Shown here in pieces: positions 1 to 9,200 of a stretch of DNA of 64,000 nt. The position numbers and the translations under genes are program-made. The first letter of the stretch is position 1. Each line of letters opens with the position of its first letter. The DNA lies in NCBI GenBank assembly GCA_004963905.1, contig SUGL01000013.1, forward strand, positions 1 through 64,000, read 5' to 3'. The notes beneath the pieces are model-generated. The model saw only the letters and a program-made list of their open reading frames with translations. It had not been told where the DNA came from and ran no database searches. The DNA is from Mesorhizobium sp. (GTDB lineage: Bacteria > Pseudomonadota > Alphaproteobacteria > Rhizobiales > Rhizobiaceae).

Positions 1-78
1 TACGCTCCGCTCCGGTTCTCAGAAACCGACATTTTCGGCTCGGCCTGACCTGAATATCAACACGCCTTAGTCGACGGA

Positions 79-480
79 TCAGTCGGCTTTCTTCTTCTGA
101 CCAGGCTCGACCGGCAGGCCGGCGGCCTTCCAGGCGGTGTAGCCGCCAAGGATGTGCTTGACCGGCGTAAGGCCCATGTCCTGCGCCGTCTTGGTAGCCA
201 ATGCCGAGCGCCAGCCGCCGGCACAGAAGAAGACGAATGTCTTTCCCGAGGCGAAGAACGGCTTGTGGTAAGGGCTTTCGGGGTCGATCCAGAATTCGAG
301 CATGCCGCGCGTCACATGCTTGGCACCGGGGATCTTGCCGTCACGCTCGACCTCGCGGGGGTCACGCAGATCGACGAAGATCGTGCCGTCATCCTCCAGC
401 AGCCCGGCCGCTTCCTTGGGCGACACGACCTCGATCTCGGCATTCGCCTCGTCGAGAAGTTCGCGATATCCCTTCCTCAC
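79..480 (-). CDS. Rhodanese-like sulfurtransferase domain protein
   Basis: Single rhodanese domain of 133 residues. The active-site loop CAGGWRS carries the persulfide-forming Cys, and the preceding DLRDPREVERDGKIPGA stretch is typical of the fold. It probably transfers sulfane sulfur in the cytoplasm; the acceptor is unknown. The reading frame stays open to 546, but I take the GTG at 480 because GGAGG lies 7 bases upstream (488-492) and the extension has no domain character. It reads away from the L,D-transpeptidase gene. Confidence 0.85.
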   Translation of the reverse strand: MRKGYRELLDEANAEIEVVSPKEAAGLLEDDGTIFVDLRDPREVERDGKIPGAKHVTRGMLEFWIDPESPYHKPFFASGKTFVFFCAGGWRSALATKTAQDMGLTPVKHILGGYTAWKAAGLPVEPGQKKKAD

Positions 481-882
481 TGCACATCCTCCAGGCCGTG
501 GCTCGATGCCGCCGGAATTTCGATCACAAAGACCGTGGTTTGTCACGCCTTGGCCATTGGCGCGCAGGGCGGCCGTCGGATCCGCCGGTGATTCCCGCTT
601 GACGACAGTCCTCTCGAAACGCCGCCGGCGTACCTATGTGACTTTTTCGCCTGTCGGCAACGCCACGCCTGATTGTCCCGGATGTCGGAACACTTGGAAC
701 GGCCTGCTCGTTTTATGTCTCACAAGGATGTGAAACTGTTCTGCAACACGGCCGTGGAAATTTATGGAAGCTTAACGAAATCAGTATGAATCGGTATAGT
801 CGCGCCTTACATCCGCCATGCGGAGGGCGGGACCGTCTAGCGGCGCGGAACGGGAAACCGGTTCAACCGGTGCGGGTGAAGC
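481..882. other. Intergenic region between divergent rhodanese and L,D-transpeptidase genes
   Basis: About 400 bases with no convincing gene. It must hold promoters for both flanking genes. The only structure I see is a short palindrome TCACA-AGGA-TGTGA at 720-733. Confidence 0.5.
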
Positions 883-2754
883 ATGAAAATCCTCGGGAAC
901 AAAAAGGCAGTCATGCCGATCGCGATCGCGGCGGCACTTGCCTTCGGGCAGCAGCCGGCGAGCGCGCAGGGCCTGTTCGACATGCTGTTCGGCGGCGGCA
1001 TTCGGCATAGTCCCCAAGGAGAATTTCCGCCGCCGCCGAAGCCGCGCAAGATGCTGCCGGGCACCGGAGGCGGCGTCAGGATCAGCAGCCCGACCTACAA
1101 CACCTACAGGGCCAACAAGCTCGTGCACGTCGACTTCAAGTCGCTGCTGCCGGTTCCGCAACCGGCGACCGCGCAGGACGCAGCCTTTGTGCCGTCCGTG
1201 AGCGGAAGCGTGTTTCGCGATGCGCTGGCAGGCCTGAGCGACTATGAACTCTTTGCCGAACCCGATATCGCCAAGGCGCTGATCGCCTACTATTCGGCCA
1301 ATCCGGATTTCATCTGGGTGACGGGGGATGCACCCAACAGCAGAGCGCAGGATGCCGTGCGGGTGCTTGGCGAGGCTGCGAGCTACGGCCTGACGCCTGC
1401 CGACTACTCCGTCGATGTTCCGGCGACCACGGCTTCCGCGACGCCCGAAGAGCGAACCAAGGAACTGGTCCGCTTCGAGATGGCCTTGTCGGCGCGCGTG
1501 CTGCGCTATGCCCATGACGCCCAGAGCGGCCGCGTCGACCCGAACCGCATGACCGGCTACTACGATTTTCCGGCCAAATCGCTCGATCTCGAGGGCGTGC
1601 TGAAGACGCTGGCGCACACTCAAGAAGTGCGCACCTACCTCGAATCGCGGCATCCGCAGAACCCGGAATACCAGGCGCTGCGCGTCGAACTGGAATCGCT
1701 CCAGGCGAGCGAGGAAAACGAGATCGTCGTCGATCCGAAGCTGCTGCTCAAGCCCGGCGAAAGCAGCCCGGAACTGCCCAAGCTTATGACGCTCATTGCC
1801 CGCAATCTCGATGACGAGATGGGCGGCGACTATGGCGAGGTTCTTGCCAGGCTCGGCAAGAGCGAGGTTTACGATCCCGAACTGGTGCCGGTGATCAAGG
1901 CGGTGCAGCAGCGGTCAGGTATGAAGGGCGACGGCGTCATCGGCCCGCGCACCGTCGCTTCGCTTGCCGGAACATCCAAGGCCGACAAGATCGAGAAGGT
2001 CAGGGTTGCGCTCGAAGAGTTGCGCTGGCTCCCCTCCGACCTCGGCAGCCCGCGCGTCTTCATCAACCAGCCTGCATTCACGGCGAGCTATATCGACAAT
2101 GGCGAGGAAAAGCTGAAGACTCGCGTGGTCATCGGCAAGGTCACCAACCAGACCGCCTTCTTCTACAACCAGATCAAGCAGGTCGATTTCCATCCTTATT
2201 GGGGCGTGCCGCAGTCGATCATCGTCAACGAGATGCTGCCGAGGCTGCGCGGCGACCCAGGTTATCTCGACCGTGCCGGCTATGAGGTGACGGATTCCAC
2301 CGGCAGGCGAATTCCCTCGGCTGCGGTCGACTGGGGCGCCTACGGCGCCAAAGTCCCGTTCAGCGTGCGCCAGCAGCCGAGCGAGGCCAATGCGCTCGGT
2401 GAGTTGAAGATCCTGTTCCCCAACAAGCATGCCATCTATATGCATGACACACCGCAGAAGTCGTTCTTCGAACGCGACGTGCGTGCGTTGAGCCACGGCT
2501 GCATCCGCTTGCAGGACCCGCGCGGCATGGCGGCCGCGGTGCTCGGCACTTCCGTCGACGACATCGCCGAGAAACTGAAGCACGGCCATTCGACGGAGAA
2601 TGTCACGCGCGTCATCCCGGTCTACGTCGCCTATTTCACCGCCTGGCCGGACATGTCCGGCAAGGTCGAGTATTTCGACGACGTCTACGATCGCGATTCG
2701 AAACTGATGCAGGCGCTGGACGCGACCGAAGCCGTGCGTACGCCGTCAAGCTGA
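883..2754 (+). CDS. L,D-transpeptidase, YcbB/LdtD type
   Basis: Periplasmic murein cross-linking enzyme that makes 3-3 cross-links between peptidoglycan stems. The 623-residue protein starts with a signal peptide (MKILGNKKAVMPIAIAAALA, then a QPASAQ cleavage region). A scaffold/inhibitory region follows, then a peptidoglycan-binding repeat near residues 330-360 (QQRSGMKGDGVIGPRT). The YkuD catalytic domain is C-terminal, with the SHGCIRLQD motif and catalytic Cys540. Length and order match YcbB rather than short YkuD enzymes. No strong Shine-Dalgarno precedes the ATG. Such enzymes contribute heavily to cell-wall cross-linking in rhizobia. Confidence 0.93.
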   Translation: MKILGNKKAVMPIAIAAALAFGQQPASAQGLFDMLFGGGIRHSPQGEFPPPPKPRKMLPGTGGGVRISSPTYNTYRANKLVHVDFKSLLPVPQPATAQDAAFVPSVSGSVFRDALAGLSDYELFAEPDIAKALIAYYSANPDFIWVTGDAPNSRAQDAVRVLGEAASYGLTPADYSVDVPATTASATPEERTKELVRFEMALSARVLRYAHDAQSGRVDPNRMTGYYDFPAKSLDLEGVLKTLAHTQEVRTYLESRHPQNPEYQALRVELESLQASEENEIVVDPKLLLKPGESSPELPKLMTLIARNLDDEMGGDYGEVLARLGKSEVYDPELVPVIKAVQQRSGMKGDGVIGPRTVASLAGTSKADKIEKVRVALEELRWLPSDLGSPRVFINQPAFTASYIDNGEEKLKTRVVIGKVTNQTAFFYNQIKQVDFHPYWGVPQSIIVNEMLPRLRGDPGYLDRAGYEVTDSTGRRIPSAAVDWGAYGAKVPFSVRQQPSEANALGELKILFPNKHAIYMHDTPQKSFFERDVRALSHGCIRLQDPRGMAAAVLGTSVDDIAEKLKHGHSTENVTRVIPVYVAYFTAWPDMSGKVEYFDDVYDRDSKLMQALDATEAVRTPSS

Positions 2755-2847
2755 GCGGCGTTTGTTTTCACGCAATTGCGGATGCTTTAGACGAGCGGGC
2801 GCAAGCCGAGGAAGAGGAGGCGCCTGCCCGGCATTGCGGCAGTGTCT

Positions 2848-3597
2848 TCAGGCGCCGCCGCACAGATGCTGCGAATCGGGCAGGGTCCATGTGCCCTTTC
2901 CGGCGAGGTCGACGCCGTAATAGATCCTGCCGCGCAGATCGCCTTGCGGACAATCGCGCGGGATCGAGATCAGACACATGACGACCGGATCGCCGACTTT
3001 GGCGCTCGCCAGCCCCGGCTCGCGGTCGTAGGACACGGCGGTTCCGCCATTCGTGAATGTCGCAGCGCTTCCTGCTTCCGGACCGGCGGTTGCCAGCGGA
3101 TCGTCGCCCAGCCTTGTCGTCAGCGTCGCGATATGAGTGATGCCGCATCCGCCGATCGACGAGGGGAGGGACTGATCGGCCGGCTTGGGCGCCCGCGCCG
3201 CCAGGTCGAGCGCCTTTTTGCCGATCAGGGCAATGTTGTACTCCTCAACCCAGGAAGGCGCCGTGCCATAGGTCTGCAGCGCATTGTTCTGGGCGCTGAC
3301 GATGCAGGCGGCCTCCGCCTTGCAGGCATTCCGGTCCGCGATCAACTGTCTGGCGATCTTGCGCTTGTCGCCGCCGAAGGCGGGTTCGAAACTGCTGAAA
3401 GCCCTGGTGACGAGCACATCGATGGCCGACAATTGCGGGTCCGCGCATATCGCCTTCTCGGCAGGCAATCCAGCCTTCCGGCAGTCGAAGGACGGCCCGT
3501 CTGCCCGCGCCGGCTCCGAGGTCGATAGGCCCAGGATCAACGTGCCCAGGACCGACGCCGGGGCGAGCCAGAAAACCACCCTGATCGGAAAACGCAT
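2848..3597 (-). CDS. Periplasmic LprI-like (DUF1311) protein
   Basis: Secreted protein of 249 residues with an N-terminal signal peptide ending near EPARADG. Residues 35-100 (PSFDCRKAGLPAEKAICADPQL onward, read as shorter blocks) have the Cys-x-KA-x(4)-E-KAIC-x-D-P pattern of LprI/DUF1311 domains, which include lysozyme inhibitors. The C-terminal half has four further cysteines and no recognised domain. GGAGGAG just before the ATG supports the start. Exact function unknown; lysozyme inhibition is only a family-based possibility. Confidence 0.7.
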   Translation of the reverse strand: MRFPIRVVFWLAPASVLGTLILGLSTSEPARADGPSFDCRKAGLPAEKAICADPQLSAIDVLVTRAFSSFEPAFGGDKRKIARQLIADRNACKAEAACIVSAQNNALQTYGTAPSWVEEYNIALIGKKALDLAARAPKPADQSLPSSIGGCGITHIATLTTRLGDDPLATAGPEAGSAATFTNGGTAVSYDREPGLASAKVGDPVVMCLISIPRDCPQGDLRGRIYYGVDLAGKGTWTLPDSQHLCGGA

Positions 3598-3681
3598 ATT
3601 CTCCTCCGCCGTGCCGGCTTTCGAAGCATCAATCTATGCAGGAAGCCGTCCGTACGGAATGGCTGACAGCAAGCACCACGC

Positions 3682-3936
3682 TTACTTCGGCTCGCCGGTC
3701 AGCGGATCATAGGTGATTTCGACCTTGGCCTTGTCGGTCGTGTAATAGGTCACGGTATAGCCGTCACTGCTCCAGTCGACCTCCTTCACATATTGGAAGT
3801 CGTTCCGCTTCTCGACCTTGGCGACGATTTCCGAGAGTTTCTTGGCATTTTGCGGCGGCAACGTCTGCTCAGCCGCGAAAGCCGACCCGCCGACAAGGAA
3901 GAACGCGATACCGCTTGCCAAAACAACAGCGCGCAT
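3682..3936 (-). CDS. Small periplasmic PepSY-like protein
   Basis: 84 residues: a signal peptide (MRAVVLASGIAFFLVGGSAFA) followed by one PepSY-type domain with alternating strands and the terminal pattern VEITYDPLTGEPK. Such small secreted PepSY proteins are common in Rhizobiales; the domain is often linked to peptidase inhibition, but no role is established here. GAGGGG upstream of the ATG supports the start. It lies 84 bases upstream of the LprI-like gene on the same strand, so co-transcription is possible. Confidence 0.75.
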   Translation of the reverse strand: MRAVVLASGIAFFLVGGSAFAAEQTLPPQNAKKLSEIVAKVEKRNDFQYVKEVDWSSDGYTVTYYTTDKAKVEITYDPLTGEPK

Positions 3937-4346
3937 GACTGCCCCTCAATCTCGTGTTGGCACAAGTGCGCTGGAAAACTCTGATCCCGGCCTGTTGGTT
4001 CCGCCACAGGGCAACAACGCCTTGCTCCACGCTCGTTTCGCCGCAACCAGCGGCGCCTTCATTCGCGAAAGCTGAAATAATCAAAGCCACGAGATTCCAA
4101 TATGTAAGGAAGGTTCCGCGACCTGATGCTTCAGGTAATAAACGGCTAACCATGGATCGGGCTGAAGACGCGTTCCATTAGCTGTTCGTGGTAGAGCTTT
4201 TGGCAAGAGCCTGTTAGAGTTCGAGACTAACAGGGTGGCAACGGCGCGCCGAGCCTGCCGAGGATCTTCCGTTGGCAAACGGCGAAGTGTTTTTGAGAGC
4301 GGAAGTCGCCTGTTCTGGACCGAAAACAGGGACCGAGGGCTCAACC
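3937..4346. other. Intergenic region upstream of the cyclase gene
   Basis: About 410 bases between divergent genes, without a credible ORF. It contains a perfect inverted repeat at 4210-4234, listed separately. Confidence 0.5.
4210..4234. promoter_or_regulatory. Perfect inverted repeat upstream of the cyclase gene (possible operator)
   Basis: CCTGTTAG, nine spacer bases, CTAACAGG. It lies about 113 bases upstream of the cyclase ATG. No T-run follows, so it does not look like a terminator. The binding protein is unknown. Confidence 0.4.
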
Positions 4347-6128
4347 ATGGCTGAACGGAACTATACCCGTCAGCTTGCGACAATCATTTCTATCGACGCC
4401 GTGGGCTTTTCTCGGCTGATGGGCATCGACGACGAACGCGCCGTCGCGGCCTTCGAGGAAAGGCGCGATATCATCACCGACAGCTGCGGCGCCTTTGGCG
4501 GCCGCACATTCGGCGTTGCCGGCGACAGCATCATGGCCGAATTCGGCAATCCGATCGAAGCCTTGCGCGCGGCCTTCGATTTCCAGGATCGGATCATGGC
4601 GCTCAATGCCTCGGTGGGCGAGGACATGCGCATGCCGTTTCGGGCCGGGATCAACACCGGCGACGTCATCGTCCGTGAGGGCCGTCTCTACGGCGACGAC
4701 GTCAACATCGCCGCCCGGCTTCAGGAATTCGCCCCGCATGACGGTCTCGCCATTTCGGAGACGACCTGGCACCACGTGAAGGACAAGACGACGGCGGTCT
4801 TTACCGATCTCGGCGAGTTCATGCTGAAGAACATCGCCTTGCCGGTGCGCGTCCTTATCGCCGGGCGCGGCGGCAACGGCGCGGCGATGGCGGCTCCCCT
4901 GGCCGCAATCCCCGCCGCTCCCGGGCATTTCAGACCCGTCTCGAAGGGACCGCCGGCAATCGCGGTGCTGCCGTTCCAGGGCGACGGAAGCGAGCCTGAT
5001 GTCGGCTACATGGCCGACGGCATTGCCGAGGATATCATCTACGGCCTTTCCAACACCCGCTGGCTTTCGGTGATCGCCAAAGGATCCAGTTTCCAGTTCC
5101 GCGACGACAGCCTCGGAACCAGGCTGATCGGCAATGCACTTGGCGCGCGCTACATCGTCGGCGGCACGCTGGCGCGCAATAGCGGTCAGATACGGCTCAA
5201 TGCCTCGCTCACCGATACGTCGAATGGGCGCCTCGTCTGGTCGCAGCGCTTCGACCGCGACCTCATCGACATCTTCAGTCTGCGCGACCAGGTCGGCAGC
5301 GAGATCGTTTCGATCCTCGATAAGGAAGTCGACCGGGCCGAGCAGGTGCGCACCTTCCAGGTGCCGTGGGAGAGCCTCGAGACCTGGCAACTGGTGCGCC
5401 GCGGCCGCTGGCACATGAACAGGCGCACGCGCAAAGACACTGAGATCGCCCTCGAATTCTTCGACAAGGCCTATCAGGAGGATCCGAATTCCAGCGCCGT
5501 GCTGAACGAGTTGGCATGGTGGTATTTCTGGCGGGCCTGGCTCCGCTTCGGCGACAGCGACGACCTGGACAAGGTCGAGGCGTTCGCGCGCAAGGCGCTT
5601 CTGATGGACAGCCTCGACGCGCGGCCGCACGCCTATCTCGGCGCTGCCGACATCATGCGCGGCCGGCCGGCGTCGGCCGCCGAGCATCTCGCCGAAGCGA
5701 TCCACATCAATCCGAGCTTTGCCTTCGCGCGCTCGGCGATGGGCAGCGCCCACCTGCTGCTCGGCGATGCCGCCGGCGCAATCCCGTACTTCCTCGATAC
5801 CGAGCGGCTGAGTCCGTTCGACCTCTACCGCTTCCATAATCTGGGGGAACTGGCTGCTGCATACTGCTTCGTCGAAGACTGGCCGGCGGCAATTGCCGTT
5901 GCCGACCGCTCGCTCAATCTTTCGCCGGGCTATTTCTATGCCAGGTTCCTCAAAATCGGCGCCTTGATACGGAGCGGCCGCCGCGACGAGGCCGAACGGG
6001 AACTCGCCATTTTCGCGACCAGGCATCCGGATTTCTCCGAGCAGAGGATTCGCTGGATACCGTTCGTCGATCCCGCGAAGAACAACTTCCTGATCGCGAA
6101 TTTCGATCGGGCCAAGTCCATTGCATGA
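4347..6128 (+). CDS. Class III nucleotide cyclase with TolB-like and TPR regions
   Basis: 593 residues. The N-terminal cyclase homology domain (about 1-170) keeps both metal-binding aspartates (D17 in SIDAVGFSRLM, D60 in GDSIMAEF) and the transition-state pair N120/R124 (DVNIAARL). A TolB-like region (about 205-340, AIAVLPFQGDG) and a TPR-rich C-terminus follow. This arrangement is frequent in rhizobia, which carry many such cyclases. The usual substrate-specifying Lys before the second Asp is not evident, so cAMP versus cGMP cannot be decided. I start at 4347 because GAGGG precedes this ATG and the family begins close to the first Asp; an upstream in-frame start at 4272 exists. It is followed by a Crp-type site and the P450-DyP gene. 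Confidence 0.88.
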   Translation: MAERNYTRQLATIISIDAVGFSRLMGIDDERAVAAFEERRDIITDSCGAFGGRTFGVAGDSIMAEFGNPIEALRAAFDFQDRIMALNASVGEDMRMPFRAGINTGDVIVREGRLYGDDVNIAARLQEFAPHDGLAISETTWHHVKDKTTAVFTDLGEFMLKNIALPVRVLIAGRGGNGAAMAAPLAAIPAAPGHFRPVSKGPPAIAVLPFQGDGSEPDVGYMADGIAEDIIYGLSNTRWLSVIAKGSSFQFRDDSLGTRLIGNALGARYIVGGTLARNSGQIRLNASLTDTSNGRLVWSQRFDRDLIDIFSLRDQVGSEIVSILDKEVDRAEQVRTFQVPWESLETWQLVRRGRWHMNRRTRKDTEIALEFFDKAYQEDPNSSAVLNELAWWYFWRAWLRFGDSDDLDKVEAFARKALLMDSLDARPHAYLGAADIMRGRPASAAEHLAEAIHINPSFAFARSAMGSAHLLLGDAAGAIPYFLDTERLSPFDLYRFHNLGELAAAYCFVEDWPAAIAVADRSLNLSPGYFYARFLKIGALIRSGRRDEAERELAIFATRHPDFSEQRIRWIPFVDPAKNNFLIANFDRAKSIA

Positions 6129-6152
6129 TCGCTGGGATCGAACACGGACGAC

Positions 6153-6168
6153 TGTGAAAAAAATCACA
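6153..6168. promoter_or_regulatory. Crp-type operator (exact TGTGA-N6-TCACA) before the P450-DyP gene
   Basis: TGTGA-AAAAAA-TCACA, a perfect match to the enterobacterial Crp consensus half-sites. It lies 25 bases after the cyclase stop and 79 bases before the ATG of the P450-DyP gene. I see no clear -10 element downstream. A second exact site stands at 11693-11708, and a Crp-type regulator is encoded at 10607-11293. Confidence 0.75.
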
Positions 6169-6247
6169 TACGCCGGACCGAAGCAAACCTAGGCCATGAG
6201 GTCGCCGGCATCTCAATGATGTGGACAGCCGGGGGGCTCGAACGCGC

Positions 6248-9200
6248 ATGATCAAGTGGAAGTATTTCAAAGGCATACGCGAGGCCCAGAAAAAGCAAGG
6301 TCCCGTGTCGGCAATGCCGCCATTCGACATCGAACGGCTGCGCAAGAAGGGGCTGTCCGCGCGCATAGCCAAGTTCCTTATGGAGGATCATCCGCGTTGG
6401 TGGCTGGCCTTGCTGCGGCGCTTCCATCCGAACCTCGCCTTCGGCCGCAGGTTTCTACTCGTCACCAAAGGGGTAGACGTCCGCGACATACTGGAGCGCG
6501 GCGACGAGTTCGAAACGCCTTACGGGCCGGAAATGACCGAGCTGGCGAGGGGATCGAACTTCATCCTCGGCATGCAGGACAGTGGCGCCTACCGGCAGAT
6601 GAAGTCCGCCGTGCTCAGCGCCTTTCCGCCGTCGGAAGTCGAAGCCACCGTCAGGCCGATCGCCGAGCGCCATTCGCGCGCTATCATGACCCGTGCCAGT
6701 CCCGGCTTCGATGCCGTCGCCGGATTGATGAAGATCGTGCCGGTGCGCATCTGCCGCGACTATTTCGGCCTCGATATCGACGACGAGACCGAATTCGCCG
6801 ACTGGTCGATCGCGCTCAGCGCGCTTTTCTTCTCCGATCCGCTGGCCGACGCCACTACGCGCCAGCTCGCGGTCGTCGGCGGCGATCGCCTGATCAAGGT
6901 CATCGATCGTTCGATCGCCGCGATCAGGAACCGGCGGGAAAAAGACGACCGGCCGCTGGCGCGGCTTGTCGCCATGCTCGATCAGAAACGCCTGTCGCAG
7001 CCCGACATACATTCCATCATGCTCGGCATGATCGCCGGCTTCGTCCCGACCAACGTGCTCGCCGGAGGCAATTGCCTGGACGTGATCCTGTCGCGCGCCG
7101 ATGCCCGGCAGGCCGTCGATGCGGCGCTTGCCGAAAACAGCATCGACAGGCTCGACCGGGCGATACTCGAAGCCATGCGCTTCAAGCCGATCTGGATCGG
7201 ACCGTGGCGCTACACCAGGCGCGACGCGGTCATCGGTCAGGGCACGCGCCGCGAACGTCTGGTCAAGGCCGGAACGGTCGTGATGCCGGCGACACTGTCG
7301 GCCATGTTCGATCCGGAAATCGTACAGCGGCCAAACGAGTTCGACACCTCGCGGCCGCATCGCGACTACATGGTTTTCGGCCACGGCATCCACTTGTGCA
7401 TCGGTGCCGAGATTGCCCGCATCCAGATCGGCGAATGCGTTCGCGCCCTGTTCAGCAAGCCGAAGCTCGATCGCGTCCGGGGCAGGGCCGGCAAATTGGG
7501 CTATATCGGCGCGTATCCGGCGAGCCTCAAGGTCGATTTCGAGCGCTCGCCGCTTTGCCGCACGGTCGCCCAGTCGATGGTGACGGTGGTCTGCCCGATC
7601 AACCGCGCCGTGCCGCTGGATGTCGTGCGCAGCAAGGTCGACGCCCTCGGCAATCCGGCCATCGACGAGATCAAAGAGGCGCTCAACGGGGTCGGCACGA
7701 TTCATTTCACCAGCCTGGCCGTCGCCGCCACCGGCAAGGACGAGAAATCGGGCCTGGAGACCGGGGCACTTGTGTTCGAGATCTCCGGCGACGGCAGCAC
7801 CGATGACGTGATCGGCGCCATCACGCAAGCCATGGGCCACCGGCTGCGGCCGATCTTCAGGGACGCGTGCGGCCTGCGGGACGGTGGCTCGCTGGAGGGT
7901 TTCCTGAAGAAGCGTCACATCGAAATATCGCCCTCTTTCGGCAGCGCGGCAGGGCTGGTCTTTTCCGGAACTCCGGGACACTCGGTCCAACGCATCAAGG
8001 CTGAGCAGTATCTGTTCGAAGCGGTGCGGGGCATTGTCGAGCGACCGCGCAGCGGCATAGGCGATGCTCCCGCAGTGCTCGCCGAGGCGCGCCAGCATTT
8101 GCGATTGCTGGAGACGTTTTCTTGGGCATTCGAACCGGCCGAAAGTTTGCTTGAGAAGCCGCCAGGCAGTTGGCGTCGAGCTTTTGGCTCGACGTTCCTT
8201 GCGCCGCCTGTGTTTGCGAGCGTTATCGCGCTCTGGCTCGGCTGCGCTTGGCTGACTTATGCGAAAGTGTTCGAAAATCCGGTCGGGGTCGACCTGCGCA
8301 GTATCTTCATCGCCGGCATCTCGCTGCTGCTGAGCGCGCTTGGAATACTGGCGTTCGCCGCAGCGCTGCTCGGGGCCTGCTTCTGGGCGCTGCGATACCT
8401 GGAGGACAAGGATCGACCGGAGACCGCATCGATCGACATATCCACCCTGAGCGAGATCCTCGCCAAGGAGGACCATGCAGCGCAAAACAATCTGACCGCG
8501 ATTTCGACGATGAAGCCTGGCATCTTGAGACGCCTTGCGCTCAGGCTTGCCTTCTACCTGATCTCGATAGGGGCGCAGAAAGCTTTCAGGCCGGGCTTTC
8601 TCAACACCATCAACACCATCCATTTCGCCCGTTGGATATTGCTGCCCGGCACCGACAAGCTGATGTTCTTCTCCAACTACGGCGGCAGCTGGGAAAGTTA
8701 TCTCGAGGACTTCATAGCCAAGGCGGCGCCTGGCTTGACCGGCGTTTGGAGCAACACCAAGGGCTATCCGCGCACGCGCTGGCTGTTTCTCGACGGCGCG
8801 CGCGACGGCGACCGCTTCAAGCGCTGGGCACGGCGCCAACAGGTGCCGACGCTGTTCTGGTACTCGGCCTATCCCGACCTCAACACCAGGCGGATCCGCA
8901 TCAACTCCCGGATAAGGCGCGGCATTGCATCAGCTGTCGGCAATGAGGCTCGCGACTGGCTGAGCCTGTTCGGTTCGCTGCAGCGGCCGGCGGTCGAAAA
9001 AACCACGGTTGAAAAGACTACCTCGCTGCTGGCCAACATCAATTCCGCCTTCCCGACACCTCTCGAACAGCAACTGGAGACCGGAGAGATCCAGACCATC
9101 TTCTTCGGCCCGTTGGGTGCGCTTGCCAGAGGGCATATGCTGGCGATCCAGGTGCCGGACAATCTGCAGGCGGGGGCGCGCAAGGCGTGGCTGGATTTCG

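Noticed and set aside
720..733. TCACA-AGGA-TGTGA upstream of the L,D-transpeptidase
   Set aside because: Half-sites are in reversed order and with 4-base spacing, unlike a Crp site; probably chance.
6455..8839. 794-codon open frame on the minus strand opposite the P450-DyP gene
   Set aside because: GC-rich antisense shadow: no domain, Arg/Asp/Ala-rich composition, while the plus-strand frame has clear P450 and DyP motifs.
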